The notes under the pieces were generated by a model, which was not told where the DNA came from, did no database searches, and saw only the letters and a program-made list of their open reading frames with translations. 64,000 nt of DNA from Tuctoria greenei. Its lineage: Eukaryota > Streptophyta > Magnoliopsida > Poales > Poaceae. Position 1 is the stretch's first letter. Each line of letters opens with the position of its first letter. The translations under genes were made by a program, and so were the position numbers. Location of the stretch: assembly GCA_036927565.1 (NCBI GenBank), contig JAYESD010000009.1, forward strand, positions 150,744,929 to 150,808,928, given 5' to 3'. Below are positions 35,586 through 46,945 of this stretch, in pieces.

Positions 35586-36503
35586 AGTTCTATTATCACT
35601 TCTAATTGCTTTTAAAGATCCTGGGTAATCAATTGATAATCTAAGAAATAAAGTTCTAAAGTGACTAAAAACTTCATTCTTAGATGCCATAAAGTAAACT
35701 CAAAAGTATCTAGAATAATCATCAAAAATCACAAGCACATACCATTTACCTCCGAAGAATTGAACACGTGAAGGTCCTACAGTGTCAAGATGCAAAAGTT
35801 GACATGGTTCAGTTGTCATGATCATTGTGAGAGGAGTATGTGAACCTGCAACCATCTTAGCATGTCTACAAGAAGAGCACACAATTTCTTTGTCCCCTTT
35901 AAGCTTAGGCAGCCCACGTATGCGATCAAGAGTACTAACACGTGTTAGGTGATCAAAGCCTACGTGACCAAGTCTACGATGCCAAAAATATAAGTCCTTC
36001 GAATCATTAGCAACTAGACACCTATGATTAGAGAAAGACATATCAAAATCAGCTTTAAAAACTCTTCCAAACCGTGACATGTTAAAAATAAGCTCACTAT
36101 TTGAACCTACAACTTTGCAGCAGTATTTATTGAAAATAATTTCCAGATTTTCATCTAGCAATTGTGAAACAGAAAGCAAGTTGTATTTCAAATTTTTGAC
36201 AAGTGCCACATCTTTCAAAATGTAGTGATCATTTATTCTAACCGAACCTTTAGCAATTATAGGAGTTGAAGAATTAGCGGCAAAAGTAACATTCTCTACA
36301 CGTGACACAGAAGAGAGGGAGGAGAACCAATCTTTGATACCGGTCATGTGGCGTGAGCAACCTGAATCCACAATCCAAATGCTCTCCTTCCTTAAGCATG
36401 TAACCTCTTCATTGTCGCTGTTGTGTTCTGCCTCCTCCATACTTGATCTTGACTTGCCCGCCATGAAGCACAAGTTTGCCAAATCATCTTCATCTTCATC
36501 ACT
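35586..36503 (-). pseudogene. pol: copia protease and integrase N-terminal part
   Basis: After a TGA at the end of gag the same frame continues. Protease W-I-V-D-S-G-C-S-R-H-M is near 36360. The gag-pre-integrase zinc finger H-R-R-L-G-H-V...C-S-S-C is at about 35870-35990. The first integrase catalytic region is L-H-L-D-T-V-G-P-S near 35780, then D-D-Y-S-R. A TAG follows at about 35700 and the frame continues to I-R-S-D-N at the Tat insertion point. The rest lies at 20180-22547. Confidence 0.92.
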
Positions 36504-37523
36504 TCAAATGTCCACGTCGCTTGAGCCAAGTTCCTGGAGTGCTGAGATAAAACTGCTCACCAATTGACGTCTTGTAAAACCCTTCTTTTTCTTTGTATCT
36601 TTTGCATAGGAGTGCTTCGTTCTTGTTTTCTTTTCATCCCGGGAAGTAGGACCTGAAAGGTTAGGGCAATCTGAACAAAAATGTCCTGTCTTACCACATT
36701 CAAAGCATCGTTGAGGTCCGGAGCTTCCTCTCCTTCTAGTTCTCACATTTTGCAATGCTTTTGAGTACCGGGTAGAGATGAGCGCTAGCTCCTCCCCTGG
36801 AAACTCCTCAATCTGTTCAAGGGTTAGAGAGGACAACAAAGCAAGTGTACCACAAGATGATGTTTGACCGTTACTAGGCATGTCATGTTGAGAAACAAAA
36901 GCAATAGACTTGTCGGGGTTCTTACGTGAGATTATGTCAATTTCATGAGTTTTTAACTTGGAATATAGCACATCGAAAGTAAGTGAACTCATGACAGTAG
37001 ATTCACGAATAGATGTGACTTTCATCTCCCAAATTGACATATCTAATGCACTTAGCAATTGCCTAGCATTTTCAGCATCTGAAAAATTAACATTGACACT
37101 ACGCAAGTTGCTGAGAATCTTATTAAAGCGAGCAAAAAGGTCATCAATAGACTCACCGGGTTGCATCTCGAAGCGCATGTATTCTTTCTTGAACATGTCT
37201 TGCCTTACCTCTTTGATCGTGTTGGATCCTTCGTGGTAGTCACAAAGTGCTTCCCACACATCGCATGCAGATCGGAGGTGTGCAACACGGTCGAAGTCGC
37301 TTTGTGTTAATCCTTGTATGATCAAGTTCCGAGCCTTGTTGTTGTTGTCGACATCTCTCAGATTTGTAGCTGTAACTTGATCGTTTGATGGCACTTCGTA
37401 AGGCTTGTATACCTTCTCCCATATTGCAAAGCCTTGTGCCTGGATGAAAGCCCCCATGCGTGCTTTCCAAATCTGAAAATCAATACCAACGAACACACAA
37501 GGTTTGGCAGAGTACTTCTCCAT
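36504..37523 (-). pseudogene. gag: copia gag
   Basis: 339 intact codons from M-E-K-Y-S-A to a TGA. Contains the UBN2-type gag core (F-x-I-W-K-A-R-M, W-E-A-L-C-D-Y-H-E-G, K-K-E-Y-M-R-F-E-M) and a zinc knuckle C-F-E-C-G-K-T-G-H-F-C-S-D-C near 36670-36710, then a Lys-rich tail. The stop falls between gag and protease in the same frame. It may be a mutation or the normal gag end, since some SIRE-type elements regulate that junction. Confidence 0.92.
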
Positions 37524-37570
37524 GATGATTAGTCAAAAACACGCGCAAATCATAAAGATTAGAGCACTGT

Positions 37571-37583
37571 GGCTCTGATACCA
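37571..37583 (-). other. primer-binding site of the copia element
   Basis: Minus strand TGGTATCAGAGCC starts two bases after the LTR end; initiator tRNA-Met type. Confidence 0.93.
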
Positions 37584-37585
37584 AT

Positions 37586-39210
37586 TGTAGGATCGAAGAG
37601 CACATGAAAATCTACCAGAGGGGGGATGAATGGTAGATTTAAAAAATCTTACGCAGCGGAAACAATTAAACCCCAACCCCTTCGGCAGAAAAACGATCTG
37701 TTAAAGAAATCGTGTGTGAGGCTAATCTAAACATGTTTCACCATGACAAAAGTGATAGATATCAGAGAGAATCAAGTCACGAAGACAACACAACAAGAAT
37801 CACTCAAATCTGTCGAGAAAAACTCAAGTTATGATCGAAAGATCAAACAAAGGTCAATCTGCCCTACCCGAGAAAGAAAAACAGTTCTGGAACGCTGCAA
37901 ATAAACTCGTGTAGATCATAGAACACAAATCCCATGACCGTGAAATTTTGACAGATGATAGATAATCAAGTTATGAAGACAACCCAAAAAGTATCACGTC
38001 AATTGGATCTGTAAAACTCGAGTTATGATAAAACCACCGACGAAAGGTAGTGTTGTCTAGAAACTCGACGAGTAAAACTTGTCTGGAACAAGTCGGACGA
38101 ACAAGGCACAAAAGTTCCTTAAAACTACGAATTTTATTCAATAGAACACAAGAGGAACAGCCACAAAGTCGTGCACCATGAGATCTGGGCTCCCTTGCTT
38201 ATATAACCAGCTTGAAAGCCAACTCAACTCAAATAAGGAACCTAATCCTACCCTGTTCACAAATCGTAACTTTTCATAACTGCTTAGGATTCTTCTATAC
38301 GCAGATAGAAGCAATCTTAAGACTTCCAAACACCTTAGGAATGTATCCCACATTCCTAAACAACAAAAATTCGTGACCCACACGAAATCCTATCATAACC
38401 AACTCAAATCTTTCCATATTTGAGTCAAACCCGACTCAGCCGCAACCTGAGTCCATACCCTAGTCGGTTGGACCTTTCCAACCAACTCTTTATGTCCACA
38501 TCTCTTCATCACGTCTCGGAACCACGTAGACACATCCATGCACTCCTTGCACACGTGCAAACATCTTCCAATGATGTCCACGATACCTTCACATGCATTG
38601 TTCTTGATTCAATCATGCTGTGCAACCTCCTGATCAGCTCAACCACAATTCCTCCTGAATTTGGTTGTTGGAACCTCATCTCCTCCCTGAGACTAGTCCA
38701 ATGGATCCCATCACCAGCCATGTCTTGAACTCAAGCAAAACCTGCACATGAATAAACAACCAATCCATACGAGCCCAAGTCCTCGACTTGACTCAAGTTA
38801 GTTCCAAACACAACACCTTACGTGAGAACCTCACATAAGCATGTTGCAAAACCAAAGTAACACGATATCATCCATGTCAACCAAAAACACATCAAAGACT
38901 TAGCAAATGAATACTAAGCAATCTTTCCAGAGATGTAAAGCAAGTACGAAACATTGCAAATGAAAAACAGAAGCATTGCGGTCAAGTTGCGGACCTTGCC
39001 AGAGCAACCCGGACCTTGAGCCGGAGCTAACAAAAGCTAGTAGAACCTAGCGCCGAAACTTACCAAAACTAGTATAACCAAGCTCCCGCCGGAGTTTACA
39101 AAACTAGCAGGACCTTAATAAAAAGGTGTTTTGGTGATATTCAAAACTTTTATCGTCAAAGCAAGTGTATTGACTACAAGCCAATGTATTTAGCACACAT
39201 AGGTCTTACA
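37586..39210 (-). repeat. 5' LTR of the copia element
   Basis: 1625 bp, + strand TGTAGGATCG...GGTCTTACA. Minus-strand TATA-like sequence around 38198-38206. Followed on + by the target duplication aagga. Confidence 0.95.
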
Positions 39211-41408
39211 AAGGAAGTGTCATTTCTGGGACATGTTGTATCATAGAGTGGAATAGCAGTAGACCAGGGCAAAGTGAAAACTGTTCTAAGTTGGAAAACA
39301 ACAGAAAATGTTGGGGAAATCAGGAGTTTCCTTGGAATGGCTGGCTATTATCGCCTGTTCATTGAAGGATTCTAAAAAATATCTCGTCCAATAACCAAGT
39401 TACTTGAGAAGGGAGCTGTATTCAAATGGACACCTGAATGTGAAGCTAGTTTCACGGAATTAAAGAAAAAGTTGACCGCTGCACCTGTGTTGGTTATGCT
39501 AGATATGCAGAAAGAATTTGCTATATATTGTGATGCATCCATACAAGGGATAGGATGTGTATTGATGCAAGAGGGACATGTAGTAGCTTATGCTTCACGC
39601 CAACTCAGAAAGCATGAAAGAAATTACCCAACTCATGATTTGGAGTTAGCAGTCGTGGTTCATGCGTTGAAGCTATGAAGACATTATCTAATAGGAAAAA
39701 ACTGAAATTTATACGGACCACAAGAGTTTGAAATATATTTTTACTCAACCTGATCTAAACCTCAGACAACGCAGATGGTTGGAGCTTATCAATAATTTTG
39801 ATGTTGGAATCAATTACCATCCTGGAAAAGCTAATGTGGTCGCAGATGCTTTAAGTAGATCAGCTCAATGCAACAGTTCGGCACTACAGGGTCAGCAACC
39901 GCAGTTATGTGAGGAATTCGCAAAGCTAAACCTCAGTATTGTGACTAACACTGAGCTAGTGTCCATGGCAGTAGACTCTACTTTGGAGAAGGATATTCGA
40001 GAAGGGCAAAAGAATGATAAGTGGATCCAAAAGATTAAGCGACTAATGAAAGAAGGAAAAGCACCGGACTTTAAAGAAGATGAACAGGGACCCTATGGCT
40101 AGGAAAGAAAATATTTGTGCCTAATATCAAAGAGATTCAGGAGTTGATACTGAGAGAAGCTCACTATTCTTCGTATTCTATCCATCCGGGAAGCACAAAG
40201 ATGTATCAAGATCTTAAGGATCAGTATTGGTGGCATGGAATGAAACGCAATGTAGCAGAATATGTAGCTCTGTGTAACACATGTCAGAAGGTCAAAGCAG
40301 AATATCAAAGACCAGCAGAGTTACTTCAACCAATTAAAATTCCTGAATGGAAATGGGAAGAAATAAGCATGAACTTTATTGTGGGATTGCCAAGAACTCA
40401 GTCAGGGTATGACTCTATATGGGTTATAGTGGACCGCTTGACTAAAGTGGCACACTTTGATCCAGTTAAAGAAAGCTATACTGGGTCGCGGTTAGCGGAG
40501 TTGTACATGGCAAGAATTGTGTGTCTGCATGGAGTTCCAAAGAAGATAATATCCGATAGAGGTACTCAGTTCACGTCCAGATTTTGGCAGAAGTTACATG
40601 AGTCTATGGATACTCGTCTGAATTTTAGCTCAGCCTATCATCCGCAGACGACGGTCAAATAGAGCGCACTAATCAAATTGTTGAAGACATGTTGAGAGCG
40701 TGTGCTTTGAAAAACAGTATGAGTTTTGATAAGAACCTACCATATGCTGAATTTTCTTATAACAACAGTTATCAAACCAGTTTGAAGATGTCTCCATTTG
40801 AAGCGTTATATGGACAGAAGTGCAGGACACCGTTGTTTTGGAATCAAACTGGGGAAAGCCAAGTATTCGAGCCTGAAGTGTTAAGAGAAGCTGAGAGACA
40901 AGTGCAAGAAATCCGGAAGAATTTGAAGATGGCTCAATCAAGGCAGAAGAGTTATGCAGATACTCGACGTCGTGATCTGTCATTTGAGATTGGTGATTTT
41001 GTGTATCTCAAGGTGTCACCCGTGAGAGGATTGAGACGATTCAAGGTGAAGGGCAAATTATCACCCCGTTATATTGGTCCTTTCAAAGTATTGGAGAAAA
41101 GAGGAGAAGTAGCCTATCGGCTCGAGCTACCATCTCACTTATCACATGTACATGACATATTCCATGTGTCCCAATTGAAGAAATGCTTAAGAGTACCTAA
41201 AGAACAATTGCCATTGGAAGCAGTAGATGTGCAAGAGGACCTGACTTATGTAGAACAACCTATTAAGATTCTTGAGACATCAGAACGAGCTACAAGAAAT
41301 AAAGTTACTCGTATGTGCAAAGTCAAATGGAAACATCACTCAAAAGAAGAGGCAACGTGGGAAAGAGAAGAAGACCTCCAGGCGGAGTTTCCTAGTCTAT
41401 TCTCTTAG
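39211..41408 (+). pseudogene. pol: RT end, RNase H, integrase and chromodomain of element A
   Basis: Rejoins RT at G-S-V-I/S-F-L-G-H-V. RNase H has Y-C-D-A-S and D-H-K-S-L. The integrase has its zinc-binding H near 40183 and C-N-T-C at about 40275, the core M-N-F-I-V-G-L-P (the catalytic D of M-D-F is N here), S-D-R-G-T-Q-F, and A-Y-H-P-Q-T. The catalytic Glu region is frameshifted near 40655. The chromodomain occupies 41247-41405. Stops at about 39245, 39375, 39676 and 40100. Ends TTCTCTTAG. Confidence 0.92.
41247..41405 (+). other. integrase C-terminal chromodomain (element A)
   Basis: 53 residues from Y-V-E-Q-P-I-K-I-L-E through C-K-V-K-W-K and A-T-W-E-R-E-E-D-L to F-P-S-L-F. This is the chromodomain pattern Y-x-V-E-x-I...V-K-W...T-W-E-x-E-x-x-L. 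The aromatic-cage position after W-K is His rather than Tyr, so classical H3K9me binding is doubtful. Chromoviral chromodomains steer integration toward particular chromatin. Confidence 0.85.
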
Positions 41409-41456
41409 GCCGTCCAAATCTCGAGGGCGGGATTTATTTATAGGGGGGGGTAGAAT

Positions 41457-44400
41457 TGTAACACCCAAAATTTTGGAAACGAAAAAAAATGTAAAATAAA
41501 TTTTTGTAGAGCCACAAAAATAGTTTTCTTTGGAAATAAAATTCATATAAGGCAATTGCATCATGTTTGAATGATTGTGTGAAGTTTTTGAAATCTAAAA
41601 TTCGCAAGAAATGCAGTTTACAAATTCAAAACATAAAAGAGAAGAAAAATAAAATAGAAAAAGAAAAGAAAAAAGGAAAATCTTACATTGGGCTGCAATC
41701 CCGACCCGACCCAACTCCCCTCCCTTTCCCCTCGCCGGCCCACTTCACCCGCGCCCGCGCCCCCTCTCCCTCTCTCTGCCACTGGGGCCCGCCGATCAGA
41801 TCCCTCTCCTTCCATCGAACTGCCGCAATTACCCCCTTTCAATGCCCTCCGTTTCTCCACAATCAAGCACCGGCTAGTGCCCTATGATGGCGCCATCAGT
41901 TACTCAGCCGAAGCCCTATAAAAACCCGGCCAATCCCCTCGGATTTAACCATCCCCGATGCCCAAACCCTAGCCGCCGACGAGCTCGGTAAAGCCGACCG
42001 CGTTCCCGTTGTTCCATCCAATTCCACACCTCGGGAGCTTGTCTAACACCTTCGTCGTGTCCCCAGGAGCTTGCCAGACATCCTCGTCAGTGGAGAAAGG
42101 CCGTGCGTTGCCGACTTTGTCAAGCGCCGACAAGAACTGTCGCCGACCATTTTCTGCTCCATTTCGGGTCTTGCGACGCATCTAGGTGAGTTTCCCTTTC
42201 TCCTCTCTCTCATTTCCATCATTTTTCCCTAAGTTTGGTGGGTCGTACCGAAAATTAGGGCGCGCCAGCCAACTCCGGCCATGACGCCGCCATCCCCATC
42301 GGCTCCGGCCGCCGTGCGCCGCCGCCCTGGTCAATCTGGGTGACATGGCCCTTTGTCAGCCATCCATTTTGGTTGAGCGGTCAAGATTAGATACTAGGAT
42401 ACTCCTTCGACCTTTTAAATCCAAGCCATGGATTTTAAATCCAACGACCCACGTTCAAATGCCCTTAACCGTTTGAGATTTTACATAAAAGCCTCTAGTT
42501 AGTTTAGAAAACCCCCTAGACAGTTTTAAATAATTATAGATTGGTCCAAAGACTTATAAGATCAAACCTGGACTTTCTAGAAATTAGGAAATTACTGGAT
42601 AATTAAATAAAAAGTGTTTTAAACTCCATGGAATATTATAGAATAGCAAATAAATTCTGGAAAATTGCAGAATGACCCCTGAACTTTATGAAAATTGTTT
42701 TTTGCTCTGGAATAGTTCTTATTTTGCATAAAAGCCATTGGAAAATCCAGAAATTAAATAGAAGTCCATAATTTCTATAAAATAATTATAAAAATAGATT
42801 TAAAAATGTTTTTAATTTTTTTCATTTCTATAATATTTTTATAATTCATTTAAATTGCCGAATTAATAATAAAATACTTTTTAAGTGTACTTAATTCTTA
42901 AAAATTGATTTGCACTTAGAAATAATTATTAAAAATAGTGTAAAAATTGTAAAATGCTCATTTTATGTATAAATCTATTTTAAGCATATTTTGAAGGAGA
43001 AATTTTTTTAGAAAATGATAATAAGTTTCTGATAAATATGAAAATGGTATAAAAATTGTTAAAAATATGTTTTACTCAATATATTTCATTTAACTCTAAA
43101 TTCTCAATAAATTGGTCTATGTCTATAATTTAAATTAACCATAAAATCACTTTTGCGTAGGAATTTACGTTTATTTTAAGTGTTTGCATTCTATGTGTTC
43201 TTATTGTATGTTATTATTTCATTCATCATCATAAAATTAGAGTTGGGGCCAGAACTGACATTTAATCTTGAAGAGCAGCAATTTCCCGTCGACCACCAGG
43301 CTCAATTTGGAGGCAAGTTCCTTGACCATATTGCACCCTTTTTGTTAAGTTTTAGTTAGATGCATGCTAAATTAAAATATGAATCCTATGCTATGTTTCC
43401 CTAGTTTTTTCCAATAATTTCTTCTCGCTTGGTTTGGGTGTTTTACTATTTATTAGTTCACGCTTAGCCATGCTTAATTAAATATGGTCCATTTAACTAC
43501 ATGATATGTTTATTTTACTATGCTTCATGAAATGTTGGCAAATATGAATTTAGTAGATAGGAATCTGATAGGGGGTTTGGTATGGATTGGTGCATGCGTG
43601 CACAAGACCTTGCTATGGGGCTTGACACCTATCGGATTCTAAGGACCGGTTTATGGAGGAAGTTGCTAAGCCTTTTAGTATCACCACAGAATTGTATATG
43701 GGACAACTTGGTTTAGTAATTTGGTCTCTCCCGATGTAGCATAGGTAATTGAACGGGCGAGGAATGGGTTCAGAATTCTGTCTTGGGATCCGCATGGCTC
43801 AAGAGGGGGCTTCTAATGGCGGAGGGAAAATAGACTCCAGGTGCCAGAGCGATGAAACCTTAGAGTACCCATTGCAAGTCGGGAGAACCATGGAAAACAC
43901 CTTGTAGTGATCTCCTGGCCACACACCTTTGGAAGTGTGTAATGTGGTTAGCTACCACGGGCATCAGGGAGGTTTACCTTATTCCACCTGACAACAGGGG
44001 ATGAAATCATGAACTGTGGGTAAAGTATACACACTCTGCAGAGTCTTGTCAAACTGTCTAGACAGCCGTGCTCACGGACACGAGCGGCTTGGAACCAATA
44101 TCAGTTCAACACATGGTTACATAATGGATGGTTTGGGCTTGTTCTTACTTGGTTATTTTCGGATGTTGGATGGGAATTTCACCTAGATGTAGGTGCTTAA
44201 CAACAAATAGACTAAGTTATAATTGCTATGGTGCTTTAACTATTATTTGCCATCCTTGTTATGAGCCTCATGTCATAACTTCCCAACTTGTGAGAACTGT
44301 TGGTACTCAAACTTGTTAGTTGCATATCCCCCTAGTCTATGAAGACGAAGAGGTGGAGAACCAGGACTTCTATGGAGACCCCGATGAGATGTTCTAGGCT

Positions 44401-44626
44401 GGCGTATCCCCCGTGCAATGCCTGTGCTTGGAGCCCTTTTATATGTTTTTCCACTGCTTATGTACTTTTCTTTTAGACCTAGAAGGTCATTTATGTAATA
44501 AGGTTATGTACTCAAAAATGGCATTATTTATGGTATTTCACTTTTGTCTACACCATGTATGAGTTGAACTGATCCTGGCATACATGTGGAAAGCATCTAG
44601 TTGTCTTCTTATTTCCAGGTGTGACA
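41457..44626 (+). repeat. 3' LTR of element A
   Basis: 3170 bp, TGTAACACCC...GTGTGACA, preceded by a G-rich purine tract (tagggggggg) and followed by accgt. It retains the promoter block that the 5' LTR lost. Confidence 0.94.
41917..41972 (+). promoter_or_regulatory. LTR promoter of element A: TATA box and telo-box
   Basis: TATAAAAA at 41917-41924 is followed 47 bp later by AAACCCTAG (41964-41972), the plant telo-box. In plants the telo-box is common near the start of ribosomal-protein and other housekeeping transcripts. Downstream come a GC-rich leader and the donor AG|GTGAGT at about 42183-42190. Confidence 0.7.
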
Positions 44627-44631
44627 ACCGT

Positions 44632-46102
44632 CACCACCTGTGCCTGTGGTTAGAAGCCATTGTTCTGCCTGTAGTGATGGTCCATCCTCGGTTGCAGCAC
44701 CATCATCATGCTCCTATCCCGATTTACTCCGTTTCTCTTTTGTTGTTCCACACAGCCACCCAGCCAGGCAGTTACTCGACGATGATGTGGCAGAGTCACC
44801 CAGCAAGGCCCGGGGGAGGCGTGCGGAAATTAGTGTTGCTAGCCTCACCCATTGCATGGGGATCAGTCATTCAGGAATAACAGAGAGTCGAGGACCAACC
44901 ATAAATTGGATCTGATCACCATTTCCTCCATCCAATATTTCCTCAATCCGCTAGCCATGAACGACAACGTTGTGTCTCCTTACACCTCCTCATCGTCAGC
45001 TTTATCCCCGATGGCATATACTCTCCCCGTTACTAACCCCATCACGGTAGCGGTTGCATCGCCTAGGGGATCCTTTATGCTTGTGCTCTCAATCCAAAGG
45101 ATCGTGTTGTCACTATACTTCAATGCCACAATTGGAGGTGGTGATAATGCTAGGAAGGAGGATGTGTGGAGCGATAGTGTTGCTCATGTTTGCTGATGTC
45201 AACCCCCTTGACCCGATGTGTAGTGCCTGATTGCATTCCGTGGTGGTGTCTGAAGTTTCTTCCTTTGCTGAAGGGTCACAATAATTAGGGCTATAGTCAG
45301 GCTCCATGCCTTGATGGCATCATGTGGGCTACGCGCCTGGCTTCACCTAAGCCAGTCGAAGGAAATCTCCATCCGTGTGCCACCTCACTTCTTATAAATT
45401 ATCAGGCATTCCACCTCTGATTACATGTATGGTGTAGCCGAAAGCGGAGTCAGTTGCAGCAGTGGGAGATGTCTATAAGGATTCAGATGCAGTAGTGTTA
45501 ATCTTGATGCTCATGTCGAGTTTGACAAGTTCCTTTTGGAAACTTCAAGAATTGAGGTGTTTGGTGCTTTTCAACAATGCCTTGATAGTGGGGGCGACAG
45601 CACAATGTGTATTCTTTCTTGATGCTGCTTTGACCTACTGAGTCATTACATCCAGGGTGAAAATTGTAAATCCTACTTTCCTAGATTTTAACTAGCAATG
45701 GTTGCATTAACCATTACCTTGTTGAAGGGTGTTGTGTAGACTTGTCAACTTCCTTCTGGGTGAAAACCATGATCAGTAGGCAGGATCAGGCGAGATGGTG
45801 TGTGCGTTGTTTCCTTTCTGAAGGTGTCGATGTTGAAGGAACTTTTTAAAAGAATGAGTGTTGTCAATGGTGGTGCATCGTTTCCTGCTGCTAGACTATA
45901 AGTGTTTATGGGATAACTTTTTTATTTCTTTTCTGTGGGTTGCATGCATCCCTAGTGCCTCTATTGTCATTATATTGCTGTAGAGGTCAGTTTACTTGAT
46001 ATCTTCTTGATATTGATATGTGTCATTTATGAAAAAAATGTGGAGGGTTATTGATGCATGTGAAGTTTTATTTTGATTTTTGTGTTCTCTTTCCCATGCA
46101 AG
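44632..46102. other. host DNA between element A and the interrupted host gene
   Basis: A coherent + frame of about 88 codons at 44638-44913 (…D-D-D-V-A-E-S-P-S-K-A-R-G-R-R-A-E-I-S…) may be a host exon, but I do not recognise it and its other boundary would lie left of element A (before 1230). 45190-46090 shows nothing coding and could be intron or intergenic DNA. The 3' end (46085-46102) is a pyrimidine tract plus AG. Confidence 0.4.
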
Positions 46103-46945
46103 GGCTTCTTACGGTAACTCTGCCATTGGTGACAAGATCAGTTAAATGGATCATTCCAGCAAACGATTTTATTTTTGTAATTAATTGGTATGGGTATTGC
46201 GTTGCGTTTCATCGTACTGCTAATACTCCTATTGCCCCATATAGTAAGTCTTATTTCTTATGTAATTAAGAATATTTCTAATATATATGTATGTTTCCCA
46301 TATCCTTGCATGAATTACATATTGGATTTGTTGACAGAAAAGAATGGGTATACATGGTACTTCAACGACTATGGTGAACACATGATGGGATTATTATACA
46401 ATAAAATCAATGACTCTATCATTACATTTTCTACTTCTAAAATAGTAAGGAGGAGCAAGTACAGGATGAGAGCAATTCCACTGGAGTAAGAAACCAATCA
46501 TTTGTTTTTCCTGTATTATTTATTAAGAAACATCAATCATCTTTTTTTGTTGTTGCATATTTGCTAAAACTGCATTGATGTATGTTAAAGTATGTTAAAT
46601 GAACACATTGTAATCACTCTTTACTTTTACAGTAAAAGTAGCATACCTAGTTTCTCCTTATTATCTGGACTGATGTATGATTCCATGCTTTTCAATTGTT
46701 GTTCTTGTAGAAGCCTTAGAAGATGTGATGACTGGGGCAGTGGGACTCCGGTATTTGGATCGTCGACGAATAATATTCCATTCTTGGATGATTGCAACGG
46801 TTTTGCAATAATTGCTTTGGACCAAGCAGATGGACAGTAAGTGATAACAACAACATTTTCTATACCAGCAAAACCTGAGATACACACTAATTTTTCATCT
46901 TTTCAGCTTGGTGAACAATATCTATGAGATGAAAAACTATGAGCT

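Larger units (their letters stand above)
17549..39210 (-). mobile_element. Ty1/copia retrotransposon (SIRE/Opie-like), minus strand, interrupted
   Basis: LTRs at 17549-19170 and 37586-39210, target duplication aagga at 17544-17548 and 39211-39215. On the minus strand the order is LTR, tRNA-iMet primer site, gag, protease, integrase, RT, RNase H, purine tract, LTR, so integrase precedes RT as in Ty1/copia. RT and RNase H wording (V-Y-V-x-D-I-I-F-G, L-A-D-I-F-T-K-P-L) resembles SIRE/Opie elements. Net length without the inserted Tat element is about 8.6 kb. Inserted in the RT gene of element A. Confidence 0.94.
1235..44626 (+). mobile_element. Element A: Ty3/gypsy chromovirus (Tekay/Del-like), interrupted
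   Basis: The ends are TGTAACACCC... and ...GTGTGACA. The 5-bp target duplication accgt is seen at 1230-1234 and 44627-44631. A tRNA-iMet primer site follows the left LTR and a purine tract precedes the right LTR. Coding order is ORF0, gag, protease, RT, RNase H, integrase, chromodomain. The long (about 3 kb) LTRs and terminal chromodomain fit the Tekay/Del clade. Without later insertions (5886-15746 plus one TSD copy, 17549-39210 plus one TSD copy) the element is about 11.9 kb. Many stops and frameshifts make it non-functional. Confidence 0.95.

Noticed and set aside
44852..45196. 114-residue + strand frame
   Set aside because: Overlaps in another frame with the more coherent 44638-44913 stretch; no motif and no splice support.
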